This document shows, piece by piece, positions 56,404-64,000 of a stretch of 64,000 nucleotides of DNA. How positions within the stretch are numbered: the first letter of the stretch is position 1; the number at the start of each line of letters is the position of its first letter. The stretch covers positions 3,761,156 through 3,825,155 of the forward strand of contig NZ_SIHJ01000001.1 of assembly GCF_007859765.1 (NCBI RefSeq), read 5' to 3'. Source of the stretch: Posidoniimonas corsicana (GTDB lineage: Bacteria; Planctomycetota; Planctomycetia; Pirellulales; Lacipirellulaceae). The notes under the pieces are model-generated. The model did not search any database and was not told the origin of the DNA. It worked only from the letters and a program-made list of their open reading frames with translations. A program made the translations under genes and the position numbers.

Positions 56404-57357
56404 CTAGAAGCCCACTGGACCAGGATCTTGCGATGAATTCGCTGCCGCTTTGGCCCGTCGCAGCGCGGACAGGAACTCGATGAGCTCCTCGTGCACCGCG
56501 CGAGTTTGGCTGATCACCAAGAAGCCGGCGGCAAGCGGCTTGAGTTCCGCGTCGCCGCCTTTATTGATGGCCCAAGTCTCCGGAACGATGGCGGAGGTGA
56601 TCACCTCCGCCAACTCGGACAAACTGTTCTTGTCGGACGCCACGTCGGACACTGGGTAGATGCCCACGGTGAGACGCGTCTCGGCTTCGTCCTCGGTGGT
56701 GATCAGCAGCACCTCGTCAGCAACCACGTAGGTCAGCTCGAGCTGCTTGAGCATGAGCCGCAGCGCAGACTTCAACGAGATGTTGCGTAGGTTGACGGTC
56801 ACATGCTCATCGGTTCCGATCCCGAGATCGTCCAACGCAGTCTCATCGAGTTGGATTCCAATCTCATACTCGTTCCGCAGGAAGTCGACCACCTCTTCCA
56901 GCGGCGTGTCGAGGAAGTCCAGGCCGGACGAGCTCAGCCTCCGGTCGAGCGCCCGGCGGATTCGGTTGCTCGAATCGCTGTGGGGCTCCGCCCAGTAGAC
57001 CTGCTGCCGGTGCGGGTCGGCGTCCGGCTGCGCGTCGCGCTGCCGGGGCACGACCTCCCGCCGGCGTTCTTGCTCTTGCAGGTGCTGTTGCTCTCGCTGC
57101 ATTTCACGCTGACGGTCTCGGAATTCCTGCTGGCGTTGGTCTTGGAGCTCGCCCGGTCCGAAGGGGTCGCCGGCGCCGCTGCCGAATGGGTCCTGCCCTT
57201 CGCTGGCAAACGGGTCTTCTCCATTTCCTGCGAACGGGTCCTGCCCGGCGCTGCCGCCGAATGGGTCGGCGCTCTCGTCGGCGGTGGCCATCACCCCGCC
57301 CGCTACTAGCAGCGCCGTCGTCAGTAGTGCCCCGCTGCCCCATGCCCGCGTCGCCAT
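56404..57357 (-). CDS. exported protein with five DPF repeats and an STN-like domain
   Basis: 317 residues. Signal peptide (GSGALLTTALLVAGGVMATA) at 1-26. Residues 31-68 hold five short repeats starting DPF (DPFGGSAGQ, DPFAGNGE, DPFASEGQ, DPFGSGAG, DPFGPGE). A Gln/Arg-rich coil follows (QEFRDRQREMQREQQHLQEQ). From about residue 148, LDFLDTPLEEVVDFLRNEYEI and VTVNLRNISLKSALRLMLKQL give the secretin-N (STN-like) domain seen in planctomycete exported proteins. Ends PGPVGF. It may join an outer-membrane assembly. Function unknown. Confidence 0.75.
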   Translation of the reverse strand: MATRAWGSGALLTTALLVAGGVMATADESADPFGGSAGQDPFAGNGEDPFASEGQDPFGSGAGDPFGPGELQDQRQQEFRDRQREMQREQQHLQEQERRREVVPRQRDAQPDADPHRQQVYWAEPHSDSSNRIRRALDRRLSSSGLDFLDTPLEEVVDFLRNEYEIGIQLDETALDDLGIGTDEHVTVNLRNISLKSALRLMLKQLELTYVVADEVLLITTEDEAETRLTVGIYPVSDVASDKNSLSELAEVITSAIVPETWAINKGGDAELKPLAAGFLVISQTRAVHEELIEFLSALRRAKAAANSSQDPGPVGF

Positions 57358-57488
57358 GACGTGTCCCCCGATTGGTGGTAGAGGTGGTGGCCCGCCGCAC
57401 AGGCGGACCGGTTCGTCGGTTGGATTCGCGCGCCGCGCCGTAGTTATTGCCGCCGGCGGCTTGGTTTCTTGCGGCCGGCGGCTGGGCT

Positions 57489-58025
57489 TTACAGCATCTT
57501 TTCGAGCTGCCGCTCCAGGGCGCCGATGTCGTGCCCCCGCCAGACGGACGTGCCGCTGGCGTCGAACACCATGAGCGTCGGGAACATGTGGATGTCGAGC
57601 ATCTCGAGCGGCAGCCCCGCCCCGTAGCCGACCGGCCAGTTGAACCCGTCGACGCGGTTGATCACGGCCTCCACCTGAGGACGCAGGTCCTCTTCCTCAA
57701 AGGTCAGCCCGACGAACTGCACGCGCCCGTTGGCGCCGTACCGCTCGTGCAGCCTGGCCAGCTTCGGCAGCGACGCCAGACACGGCCCGCAGGTGGTAAA
57801 CCAGGCGTCCAGCACGACAATCTTGCCCTCGGTCGCGGGGGCGGCGTCGGCGTTCAGCCAGCCGGCCGCGTCCAGCGGCGGCAACGGCTGCGGCGTGTGC
57901 GGCTCGCTAGCGCCGCCAAACCGGCCGGGCCGCAGCAGCACGCCGGCGACCAGCAGCCCGCCGATCAGCAGGATGGGAACCAGATTCGACGACGACGGCT
58001 GTGGGGCCTTGGGTTCCGGGTCCAT
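57489..58025 (-). CDS. membrane-anchored TlpA-like thioredoxin
   Basis: 178 residues. A short cytosolic head (MDPEPKAPQPSSSN) is followed by one membrane anchor (LVPILLIGGLLVAGVLL). The thioredoxin domain has IVVLDAWFTTCGPCLASLPKLARL, with a CGPC active site, and cis-Pro MFPTLMVF. It reduces or exchanges disulfides of extracytoplasmic proteins, for example in cytochrome maturation. It lies 131 nt after the DPF-repeat gene on the same strand, which may share its transcript. Confidence 0.92.
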   Translation of the reverse strand: MDPEPKAPQPSSSNLVPILLIGGLLVAGVLLRPGRFGGASEPHTPQPLPPLDAAGWLNADAAPATEGKIVVLDAWFTTCGPCLASLPKLARLHERYGANGRVQFVGLTFEEEDLRPQVEAVINRVDGFNWPVGYGAGLPLEMLDIHMFPTLMVFDASGTSVWRGHDIGALERQLEKML

Positions 58026-58431
58026 GCTCTCCGCCCGCGTTTGGCGCCCGGCGGCCCGGCAGGACTATTGTCCCTAGTTGCCGCGAAACGCATCCTTATG
58101 GTCAAAAGTCCCCTCCGGCCGCCGAAGAGAATCGCCCCAAGCCGCTACTGAGGAACGACTTGCGTCCTTAGCACAGCGTCGGCGGGGTCCGAGTTTTGTC
58201 CATTTCGGCGCGCACTTCGGACAAAAAGGGGACAAAACTCGCCCCTCACTAAGCCGACGCTGCAGCGAGCGCCGGCCGCAGCGGGGGCGTCTGTCCATTA
58301 GATCACGAGGGCGGTGATCTTCAACAAGAAAAACCAGGCCACGCGTACGCCAACGCACACACCCGGCGGGCCGCGTTGGGAGGGCGACCGCTCCCGCGGC
58401 CGACGGCTAGTAGCCGCTAGCCAGCCGCCAA
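58026..58431. other. intergenic region holding the nested palindrome
   Basis: 406 bp between the thioredoxin start and the giant gene stop, both minus strand. The only structure found is the 87-bp nested inverted repeat at 58175-58261. No coding signal is convincing. Confidence 0.5.
58175..58261. repeat. 87-bp nested inverted repeat
   Basis: Outer arms AGCGTCGGC (58175-58183) and GCCGACGCT (58253-58261), a GGGG/CCCC step (58184-58187 with 58242-58245), and inner arms GAGTTTTGTCC (58191-58201) and GGACAAAACTC (58230-58240). The central 28 nt contain another GGACAAAA (58219-58226), an alternative pairing partner for the left inner arm. Confidence 0.7.
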
Positions 58432-61400
58432 CTACTCAATCTCCCGCCGAAGCAGGATCATCTTTTCCAGGTTGACGTCCTCGCCCGGGCGGAAGGCGAC
58501 CGGCAGCGTGCGGTCGACAATCCAGAAGCCGCGGTGGCGGCGGGTGTCGCCGGTGTCGCTGCCCATCTCCTTGCCGAGCTGGTAGCCGTCGGGGTAGACG
58601 CGGTCGTACAGGTCGCGGTTGTTGTTGAACCGCGCCTGCACCGGCACATTCGCCGACCCATCGGGCAGGGTCCACGGGGCGGCCGGCGTGACCTCGAAGA
58701 ACCCGACCGTCACCCAGATGGCGAACACGCCGCTGCGGGTGGTGGCCATGCTCGACACCCGCGTCAGCGGCATGTACCGCAGCGCGGAGTTGCGCTGGCC
58801 GTTCAGGCCGGCTTCGGTCACACCGGCCGAGAACAGCGGCACGCGGGCGGCGCCCTGGTACTGGTCAGGCTCCAAGGCGTACCCCTGGGCCAGGCCGGTG
58901 TTGGTGTCGAACAACGCCGTGTCGCCCGCCAGCCCGGCCTCGCCGGCGTCGTCGGTGACGCCGTCGTTGTTGTCGTCCTGTTTGATCACGCCCCAATGGG
59001 CGTCGGCCGACCCAGCCGCAGTTATCGGGCTGAACGGGTGCGAGCGGAGCACCGACGCCTCGGCGCCGGCGTGGACCAGGTCGGCGATCGGCACGAGCTG
59101 CCCCTCGTCCGGCTCGCGGAAGGGGTTGCCGAAGAAGGTCGGCACCAGCGGGTTGAGCGACATCTCCGAGGTGTCCTGGCGTTCGGAGCTAAACGCCGTG
59201 TCGACGTAGCCCCGGCGGCTCAGCACCACGTCACGCCACGCGGGGCCGCGGTGGCCGAGCCGCTGCAGCACGCCGCCGGTGTCGACCAGGTTGCCGTCCC
59301 GGTAGCGGTGCATCATGCCGTCGTACGTGGGCGACCAGGTCACCAGCGGCGACAGCGGGTCCGGCCGCACGCCGGTGATCGTGTTCAGGTTGACGCGTCC
59401 CGGCTCGCGGTACTGGTCGACCCGGTTGAACGGCGCCAGCAGGCCGGCCCGCGGGTCGAGCGGGGCCCCGAGGGTCGAAGTCAGGTTGAAGCCTTCGGGG
59501 TTGAGCGTGGTTTGCGATGCCACAAACCGTGACGGGACACGCACGTAGCTGGTCAGCCGGTGCAGGTTGGGCGCGCCCTGGGGACGCAGCGCCACGCCGT
59601 TGTTGCCGTCGTCGCTGTAGGCCAGGGCCGGGATGCTCGAGGTGCTGAGCATATTCAGCAGGTGGCCGAACGAGCCGTGCTGGAACGCCTGGCGGGCGTC
59701 GTTGTTGGCGGCGTCGTCGCTCAGGTCGACCACCGCGCCGTTGTAGTCGTTCGGCACGACGCTCCGGTCCGCCGAGAACACCGAGAACTCGTTCCCCAGG
59801 CCGGCCGCCGTGGTGGCGGGAACCTGCAGCAGCTCCAGCGCGCTGGCGAACGGGCGGTTGTTCCACGTGACCCACGGGTAGGTGTGGTCATCCTGCGGGC
59901 CGCTGCCGCTGTGGGGGCGGGTCATCGGCGCGCCGATGAGGTCGCCCGGCACGCCGTCGGCGTTGGTGTCGACCTCGTGGTAGGCGGACGTGTCGAGGTC
60001 GGGGCTTCCGTCGTTGTCGGAGTCGATAAACGCGTTGCTCGTGTAGAACGGCGTGTGCGGCTCGGCGATGTTACGCGCGCCGTTCACGGCCGGGTAGAAG
60101 CTGTTGGCGTAGCCCAGCGAGTGCCGGATGGGCGAGTTGAACACCATCGGCCGCTCCGGTTCTAGCTCGGTCGTCAGGTTCATGAAGCCGGCAAAACCGT
60201 TGCTTCGCTGCGGCGTCTGGCCGACCGGGTCGTACCACTGGTAGGCGAACTGGCCCGGCGCCTCGGCCAGGGATGACACGCCCTGGTTCCCGACCGCGAT
60301 GTCCTTGCTGATATGGGTGGGCTCGCGGCTCCAGGGCGAGCGGGCCGGGGGGACCGCCACCGCCGATGGGTCGGCCGCGGCGGGGATGGCCGTGGGGTCG
60401 GCGACCGCCGCCTCGTAGCCGCCCCGCTGTAGGCTGGCCATGTTCATGAACACCAGGCCGGTGCGGGCGCCGCCCTGCGCCTGCGGCACGCCGCTGCGGA
60501 GGGTGGCGGGGTTGTTGGGGTCGTCCGGGTCGGCCGCCGGGTCGACGCCGTTGAACGCGGTCAGGTCGACCGACTCGGTGTCCACAGTCACGTACGGGTT
60601 GACCGGCAGATCGGTGTCGTGCTGCGCGTGGTTGGTGTCGACCGGGTTCCAGGGAAGGGTCGGGTCGGCCAGCCGCTGCAGGTGCACCGAGCGGAAGTTG
60701 GGCGTGGTGACGCTCTGCGTCAGGTGCGGCTCGGTGTCCGGGTCGTCCAGCGGCGTGTCGAGCGGTCCGACCTGCACGTTGCCCACCAGCGCGCCCTCGC
60801 CGTAGGCGGCGTTGGGCCACCAGCGGGCGGGCGCCTCGTTGTCGAGGTTCAGCATCTTCAGCAGGTAGCCGTCCAGCGGCGTCGAGACCGCCAGCCCCTC
60901 GATCGGGATCGACACCACCGGCTGGATCTGGCGGTTGGCGTTGTTCGGCGAGAGCGGAGTCCGATTGAGCGGAGTGGGATCGAATCCAAGGTCCCCTACC
61001 GTTTCAGCGAGTGTCGTTGGGTCGGAACCGTCGTCGATCGGCGGGTTCGTCAGGTTGCGGTCGAACGTGCCGTCGCCGTTGGCGTCGATCATCCGGCTCT
61101 CCGGGCCGCCGTTGTTCAGCACCGCGAACTGGTGGATCTCCGGGTTGGGGTGCGGCATCATGTCGAACCGGCGGGTCAGCCGCAGCAGGCTGTCGTGGTG
61201 CATCTCGTCGCGCCGCTGGCCGGGCGACTGGTTCTGAACCGCGCCGGTGTTCTGGGTCGAGGCGAACGCCCGCCCGAACGGCGTGATGTACCGGCCCGGG
61301 AACTCCTGCTGCTTGGTCGGCGGGTTCCAACGCGCGTTGTACTGGTAGCCGGCGGTGCCGATCACCGCGTACCGGCCCGGCAGGATCGGCGCAAACGGCT

Positions 61401-64000
61401 CGTAGTCGTCGTAGTCGCCGTCGCCGTCGATGTCGGCGGGCGGGAAGTGGTGGTCGAACACCCGCAGCACGGTCTGGCCGTTCTCGGTGACAATCTTGTT
61501 GCCCTCGGGCCACAGCAGCCACTCGTTCACATTGTTGCGGAGCGTGCCGGCGGGCAGGCCCGCGTTGCGGCGGGGCAGCATGCGGCCGGTGAGCGGCACG
61601 TCGTACCACCGCAGCGGGATCCGCACCCGCAGGTCCTCGGGGTCGCGTTCTTCGGCGGGTCGGTCCTCGTTGTTGCCGGCGCTGAAGTAGATCGCCCGAT
61701 CGATGTACGCGCCCTGCTTCTGCTTGTCGGCCCGCAGCGAGCCGTTGGCGTCGGCCCGGTAGGAGGGGACCTTCAGCGGGTCGAACGACGGGAAGTCGGG
61801 GTCGGACGCCAGCGGCCGCACCTCGCCCTGCGCGACGGCGCTGGCCAGCCCGTTCAGCGAGGGGATATTGCCGAAGGCCTCGTAGTCGCCGTAGCTGCCG
61901 TTGTCGAAGGTGAGCTGGTCGTTGCGGAGCCGCGGGTCCTCCTCAACGACGATCATCCGCCAGACCGGCGAGAACTTGCCGTCGGCGTCGGCGGCGTCGC
62001 TCATCCGGTCCAGCGCGATGCCGGTCTGGCCGGTCGCCGTGTTCATGGTCACGGTGCGCGACAGCTCGGCCGGCTGCGGCGAGTCGGGGCTGTTGGGGTT
62101 GTAGACCTCAACAAACAGCGTGCCGAGCGGGCGGAGCCGCTGGTCCATGTTGGGGTCGGGGTTGGTGTTGGGGTTGGCGTTCCCGCCGGTCGGAGCGATG
62201 AGCTCGTTCTCCTGGCCCGGGTTGGGGCCGTCGTTGGGGGTGAAGCCCTCCAGGTCCTCGGTGCGGCGGTCGTGGGTGGCGAAGGTCTCGGTCAGGAGCA
62301 ACTCGGGCCGCTCCATGCCCCACACCAGGCCGCGGGTGGCGTTGTGGGCCAGGGCGGAATTACCACTCTGGTTGCCCCAGCCGCCGGCGGAGACCACGCG
62401 GTACTGGCCGAGGTTCTCGTTGGTGCTGGGGTCGCCGTCGATGGGGTGGATCTGGGGGTTGGTCGTGCCGCCGCGTCGCCCCACCGAGCCGACTACGTTC
62501 CAGCCGTCCCACGGGTTCTCGTCGTACTCGAACGGGGTGCAGACGGCGTCCGCGTCGCGCATGTCGGCGCAGTTGATGGCCCACTGCGCGATCCGCCGGC
62601 AGGTGAGCTTCCGCCACGCAAGCCGGCGGCCCTCCTGCTTCTGGGCGGCCGACGCGGTGGGCGTGCCGTCCAGTTCGGCGTCGCCGGCGAGCGACTGGGC
62701 GATCTTCCAGGCCATGCTCGGCTCGCGCTGCGAGTTCGCGTTCAGCCCGGCGTCCGGGTCGAGGTACTCCAGCACCTGCGCGTCGCGCTTGTCGAACGGC
62801 GCCAGGTACTGCTCTTCCATCAGCAATAGCGCCATGCAGTACAGGTGGCGGGCGTAGAGCTGGCGGGCCATGTTGGCGTCGTCGTGGATGACTTCGCCTC
62901 CCGGCAGGGTGGCGCCACGGCCGTTGGCGTCCTTGCCGAAGGTGTAGTCGAAGGGGTACGAGAGCGTCGGGTCCAACGACTGGTGGGGCAGACGGTCCAT
63001 GCTGCCTTGGAAAGCGTTGGCGCCGTTCTGTTCGAGGTGCCTCGAGAAATTGCCGTTGTCGTCCGCGATCCAGGGCTCGCCGGCTTCCAGCGGCTCGTCC
63101 ACGACGCCATTGTTGTTGTTGTCGCGGCCGTCGCCGAAGGGGCGGTTGAGGTCCATCTTCAGGCCGGCCATCACTTCCGGGGCTAACAGGCCGCCGAACG
63201 ACGCCCGCCGCTCGTAGTTCTGTACCCCGCCAAGACGCATGCTGAGGATCTCGTCGGTGGTGCGGGCGCCGCCGTCGATAATGCGGCTGACGGCCTCGGC
63301 GACCTCGGGGTCGGACGCCAGGGCGAGAACGTTTACGACGCCCTGCCGCTTCAGCTCGAGCACGATGCGGTACCGCAGGTAGTCCACCAGCCGCGCGCCG
63401 GCGGGGACCGGCTCGCCCATGACCACCGCGTAATCGTCCACGTCGGCGTCCCACGCAGCCTGGCGGTCGACGGTGGGGTCCACGTACGGCAGGTCGGAGT
63501 CGTTGGTTGGGATGCCGGGCAGGCCGTCGGCGCCGGCGACCAGCCGCGCGGTCCAGTCCTCATTAGTCGAGGGGATGTCGAAGCTCTCGGTCGTGACCGA
63601 GCGGCTGTTGGTGGCGGCCTCGATCTGGGCCTGCAGCAGCTGCGCGGGCGAGGGCTGCACGCCGCTGGTGGCGTCCGGGTTGGCGGCGGTGAGCTGGTAG
63701 CCCTGCACGGTCAGCTTCTGGGGGTCGAACGCGTCGACCAGGTTCCAGAGCCGGTCGGGCAGCCGCGCGGCGTCGGCGTCGAACGAGCGGAGGATCCGCT
63801 CCAGCTCGCCCGGCGAGAAGGGCGCGTCGTCGTCGATCGTGCCGACGCCGCCGTACGCGTTGGTCACGTCCAGCAGGTCCGCCACGTGGTCACGCCGCGA
63901 GTGGTTCATCAGGTCCAGCTCGTACGGCGAGTCGGTCTTGAGCTGGGTCGAGCCGCCGGCGTACACCTCGTACTGCGGCTCGAAGATCGGCTGGCCGGTG
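58432..64000 (-). CDS. giant exported-type protein with DxDxDG motifs (5' end outside the window)
   Basis: At least 1855 residues, the frame being open to the right edge. I recognise at least six calcium-site-like motifs: DGRDNNNNGVVDE, DIDGDGDYDDYE, DANGDGTFD, DSDNDGSPDLD, DTNADGVPGDL and DDNNDGVTDD. An LERILRSFDADAARLPDRLW segment near the N-terminal part resembles the GspK-like minor pseudopilin body. The C-terminus ends GFWIVDRTLPVAFRPGEDV, then a short tail. Similar large proteins occur beside prepilin genes in planctomycetes (from memory of the family), so export and surface/pilus assembly are inferred. The true start is not visible. Confidence 0.75.
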   Translation of the reverse strand, partial: TGQPIFEPQYEVYAGGSTQLKTDSPYELDLMNHSRRDHVADLLDVTNAYGGVGTIDDDAPFSPGELERILRSFDADAARLPDRLWNLVDAFDPQKLTVQGYQLTAANPDATSGVQPSPAQLLQAQIEAATNSRSVTTESFDIPSTNEDWTARLVAGADGLPGIPTNDSDLPYVDPTVDRQAAWDADVDDYAVVMGEPVPAGARLVDYLRYRIVLELKRQGVVNVLALASDPEVAEAVSRIIDGGARTTDEILSMRLGGVQNYERRASFGGLLAPEVMAGLKMDLNRPFGDGRDNNNNGVVDEPLEAGEPWIADDNGNFSRHLEQNGANAFQGSMDRLPHQSLDPTLSYPFDYTFGKDANGRGATLPGGEVIHDDANMARQLYARHLYCMALLLMEEQYLAPFDKRDAQVLEYLDPDAGLNANSQREPSMAWKIAQSLAGDAELDGTPTASAAQKQEGRRLAWRKLTCRRIAQWAINCADMRDADAVCTPFEYDENPWDGWNVVGSVGRRGGTTNPQIHPIDGDPSTNENLGQYRVVSAGGWGNQSGNSALAHNATRGLVWGMERPELLLTETFATHDRRTEDLEGFTPNDGPNPGQENELIAPTGGNANPNTNPDPNMDQRLRPLGTLFVEVYNPNSPDSPQPAELSRTVTMNTATGQTGIALDRMSDAADADGKFSPVWRMIVVEEDPRLRNDQLTFDNGSYGDYEAFGNIPSLNGLASAVAQGEVRPLASDPDFPSFDPLKVPSYRADANGSLRADKQKQGAYIDRAIYFSAGNNEDRPAEERDPEDLRVRIPLRWYDVPLTGRMLPRRNAGLPAGTLRNNVNEWLLWPEGNKIVTENGQTVLRVFDHHFPPADIDGDGDYDDYEPFAPILPGRYAVIGTAGYQYNARWNPPTKQQEFPGRYITPFGRAFASTQNTGAVQNQSPGQRRDEMHHDSLLRLTRRFDMMPHPNPEIHQFAVLNNGGPESRMIDANGDGTFDRNLTNPPIDDGSDPTTLAETVGDLGFDPTPLNRTPLSPNNANRQIQPVVSIPIEGLAVSTPLDGYLLKMLNLDNEAPARWWPNAAYGEGALVGNVQVGPLDTPLDDPDTEPHLTQSVTTPNFRSVHLQRLADPTLPWNPVDTNHAQHDTDLPVNPYVTVDTESVDLTAFNGVDPAADPDDPNNPATLRSGVPQAQGGARTGLVFMNMASLQRGGYEAAVADPTAIPAAADPSAVAVPPARSPWSREPTHISKDIAVGNQGVSSLAEAPGQFAYQWYDPVGQTPQRSNGFAGFMNLTTELEPERPMVFNSPIRHSLGYANSFYPAVNGARNIAEPHTPFYTSNAFIDSDNDGSPDLDTSAYHEVDTNADGVPGDLIGAPMTRPHSGSGPQDDHTYPWVTWNNRPFASALELLQVPATTAAGLGNEFSVFSADRSVVPNDYNGAVVDLSDDAANNDARQAFQHGSFGHLLNMLSTSSIPALAYSDDGNNGVALRPQGAPNLHRLTSYVRVPSRFVASQTTLNPEGFNLTSTLGAPLDPRAGLLAPFNRVDQYREPGRVNLNTITGVRPDPLSPLVTWSPTYDGMMHRYRDGNLVDTGGVLQRLGHRGPAWRDVVLSRRGYVDTAFSSERQDTSEMSLNPLVPTFFGNPFREPDEGQLVPIADLVHAGAEASVLRSHPFSPITAAGSADAHWGVIKQDDNNDGVTDDAGEAGLAGDTALFDTNTGLAQGYALEPDQYQGAARVPLFSAGVTEAGLNGQRNSALRYMPLTRVSSMATTRSGVFAIWVTVGFFEVTPAAPWTLPDGSANVPVQARFNNNRDLYDRVYPDGYQLGKEMGSDTGDTRRHRGFWIVDRTLPVAFRPGEDVNLEKMILLRREIE

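Noticed and set aside
62149-62183. GT-rich tandem repeat as a regulatory or mobile repeat
   Set aside because: It lies in frame in the giant gene and encodes an Asn/Pro low-complexity linker; the repeat is explained by codon choice.
60619-62829. Long plus-strand open frame in the giant gene
   Set aside because: Antisense shadow; translation is Val/Arg/Gly-rich with no domain, while the minus frame has clear DxDxDG motifs.

Overview
The window comes from a high-GC planctomycete, most likely a member of the Pirellulales. Several features seen in the sequence point that way. ECF sigma factors sit next to a transmembrane Ser/Thr kinase or a small zinc-type anti-sigma protein. There are three exported proteins with PEP-CTERM tails, small membrane proteins with an N-terminal NP[FY]ESP motif, a formylmethanofuran:H4MPT formyltransferase in an otherwise ordinary bacterial chromosome, exported glycoside hydrolases, a Tat-exported Gfo/Idh/MocA oxidoreductase, and a very large exported-type protein rich in DxDxDG motifs. 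I see no rRNA, CRISPR array, insertion sequence, integrase or prophage; this is a core-chromosome stretch with short operons on both strands.

Layout. 1-14433: start of an ECF sigma factor (leaving the window on the left), a small membrane protein, argH, a coupled pair of an exported HEAT/receiver-like protein and a receiver-less sigma-54 activator, a HemX-like protein coupled to hemA, an exported beta-propeller protein, a GH29 fucosidase, an exported beta-carbonic anhydrase with a duplicated start region, then on the minus strand a UPF0316 protein, a YeiH-type exporter and an M29 aminopeptidase. 14571-22577: an ECF sigma/anti-sigma pair, two PEP-CTERM proteins, an acyl-CoA dehydrogenase, and an ECF sigma factor overlapping a Ser/Thr kinase. 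22691-27831 (minus): a compressed NAD-salvage operon (two NP[FY]ESP membrane proteins, pnuC, nadR, glyoxalase) with two unrecognised genes upstream, and a short flagellin-like gene. 28028-34584: a DinB-like protein, a four-gene minus-strand operon (AIG2-like, cupin, isoaspartyl peptidase, TauE), a TrmH-type methyltransferase and the Tat oxidoreductase. 34675-40096: tRNA-Leu(UAG), a small CxxCH protein, aldose epimerase, a four-domain S1 protein and a third PEP-CTERM protein.

40541-50303 (mostly plus): thrS-infC, a pseudo-receiver protein, a MazG/ATP-grasp/phosphoesterase cluster, a RimI-like acetyltransferase, and a GT-C-like membrane protein followed closely by a GT2 polyprenyl-phosphate glycosyltransferase. 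50334-64000 (minus): glutathione peroxidase, a GH36-like hydrolase, ftr-purE-purK, an exported protein with five DPF repeats and an STN-like domain, a TlpA-like thioredoxin, an intergenic nested palindrome, and the 3' 5.6 kb of a giant gene that runs off the right edge.

Functionally the region mixes housekeeping (arginine, haem, purine, translation) with planctomycete-specific signalling and export. The items most worth following are the exported receiver-like protein coupled to a sigma-54 activator, the ftr/purEK and MazG/ATP-grasp clusters bearing on C1-cofactor metabolism, the DPF-repeat protein, and the nested palindrome at 58175-58261. Most function calls rest on reading motifs by eye; no database search was possible.
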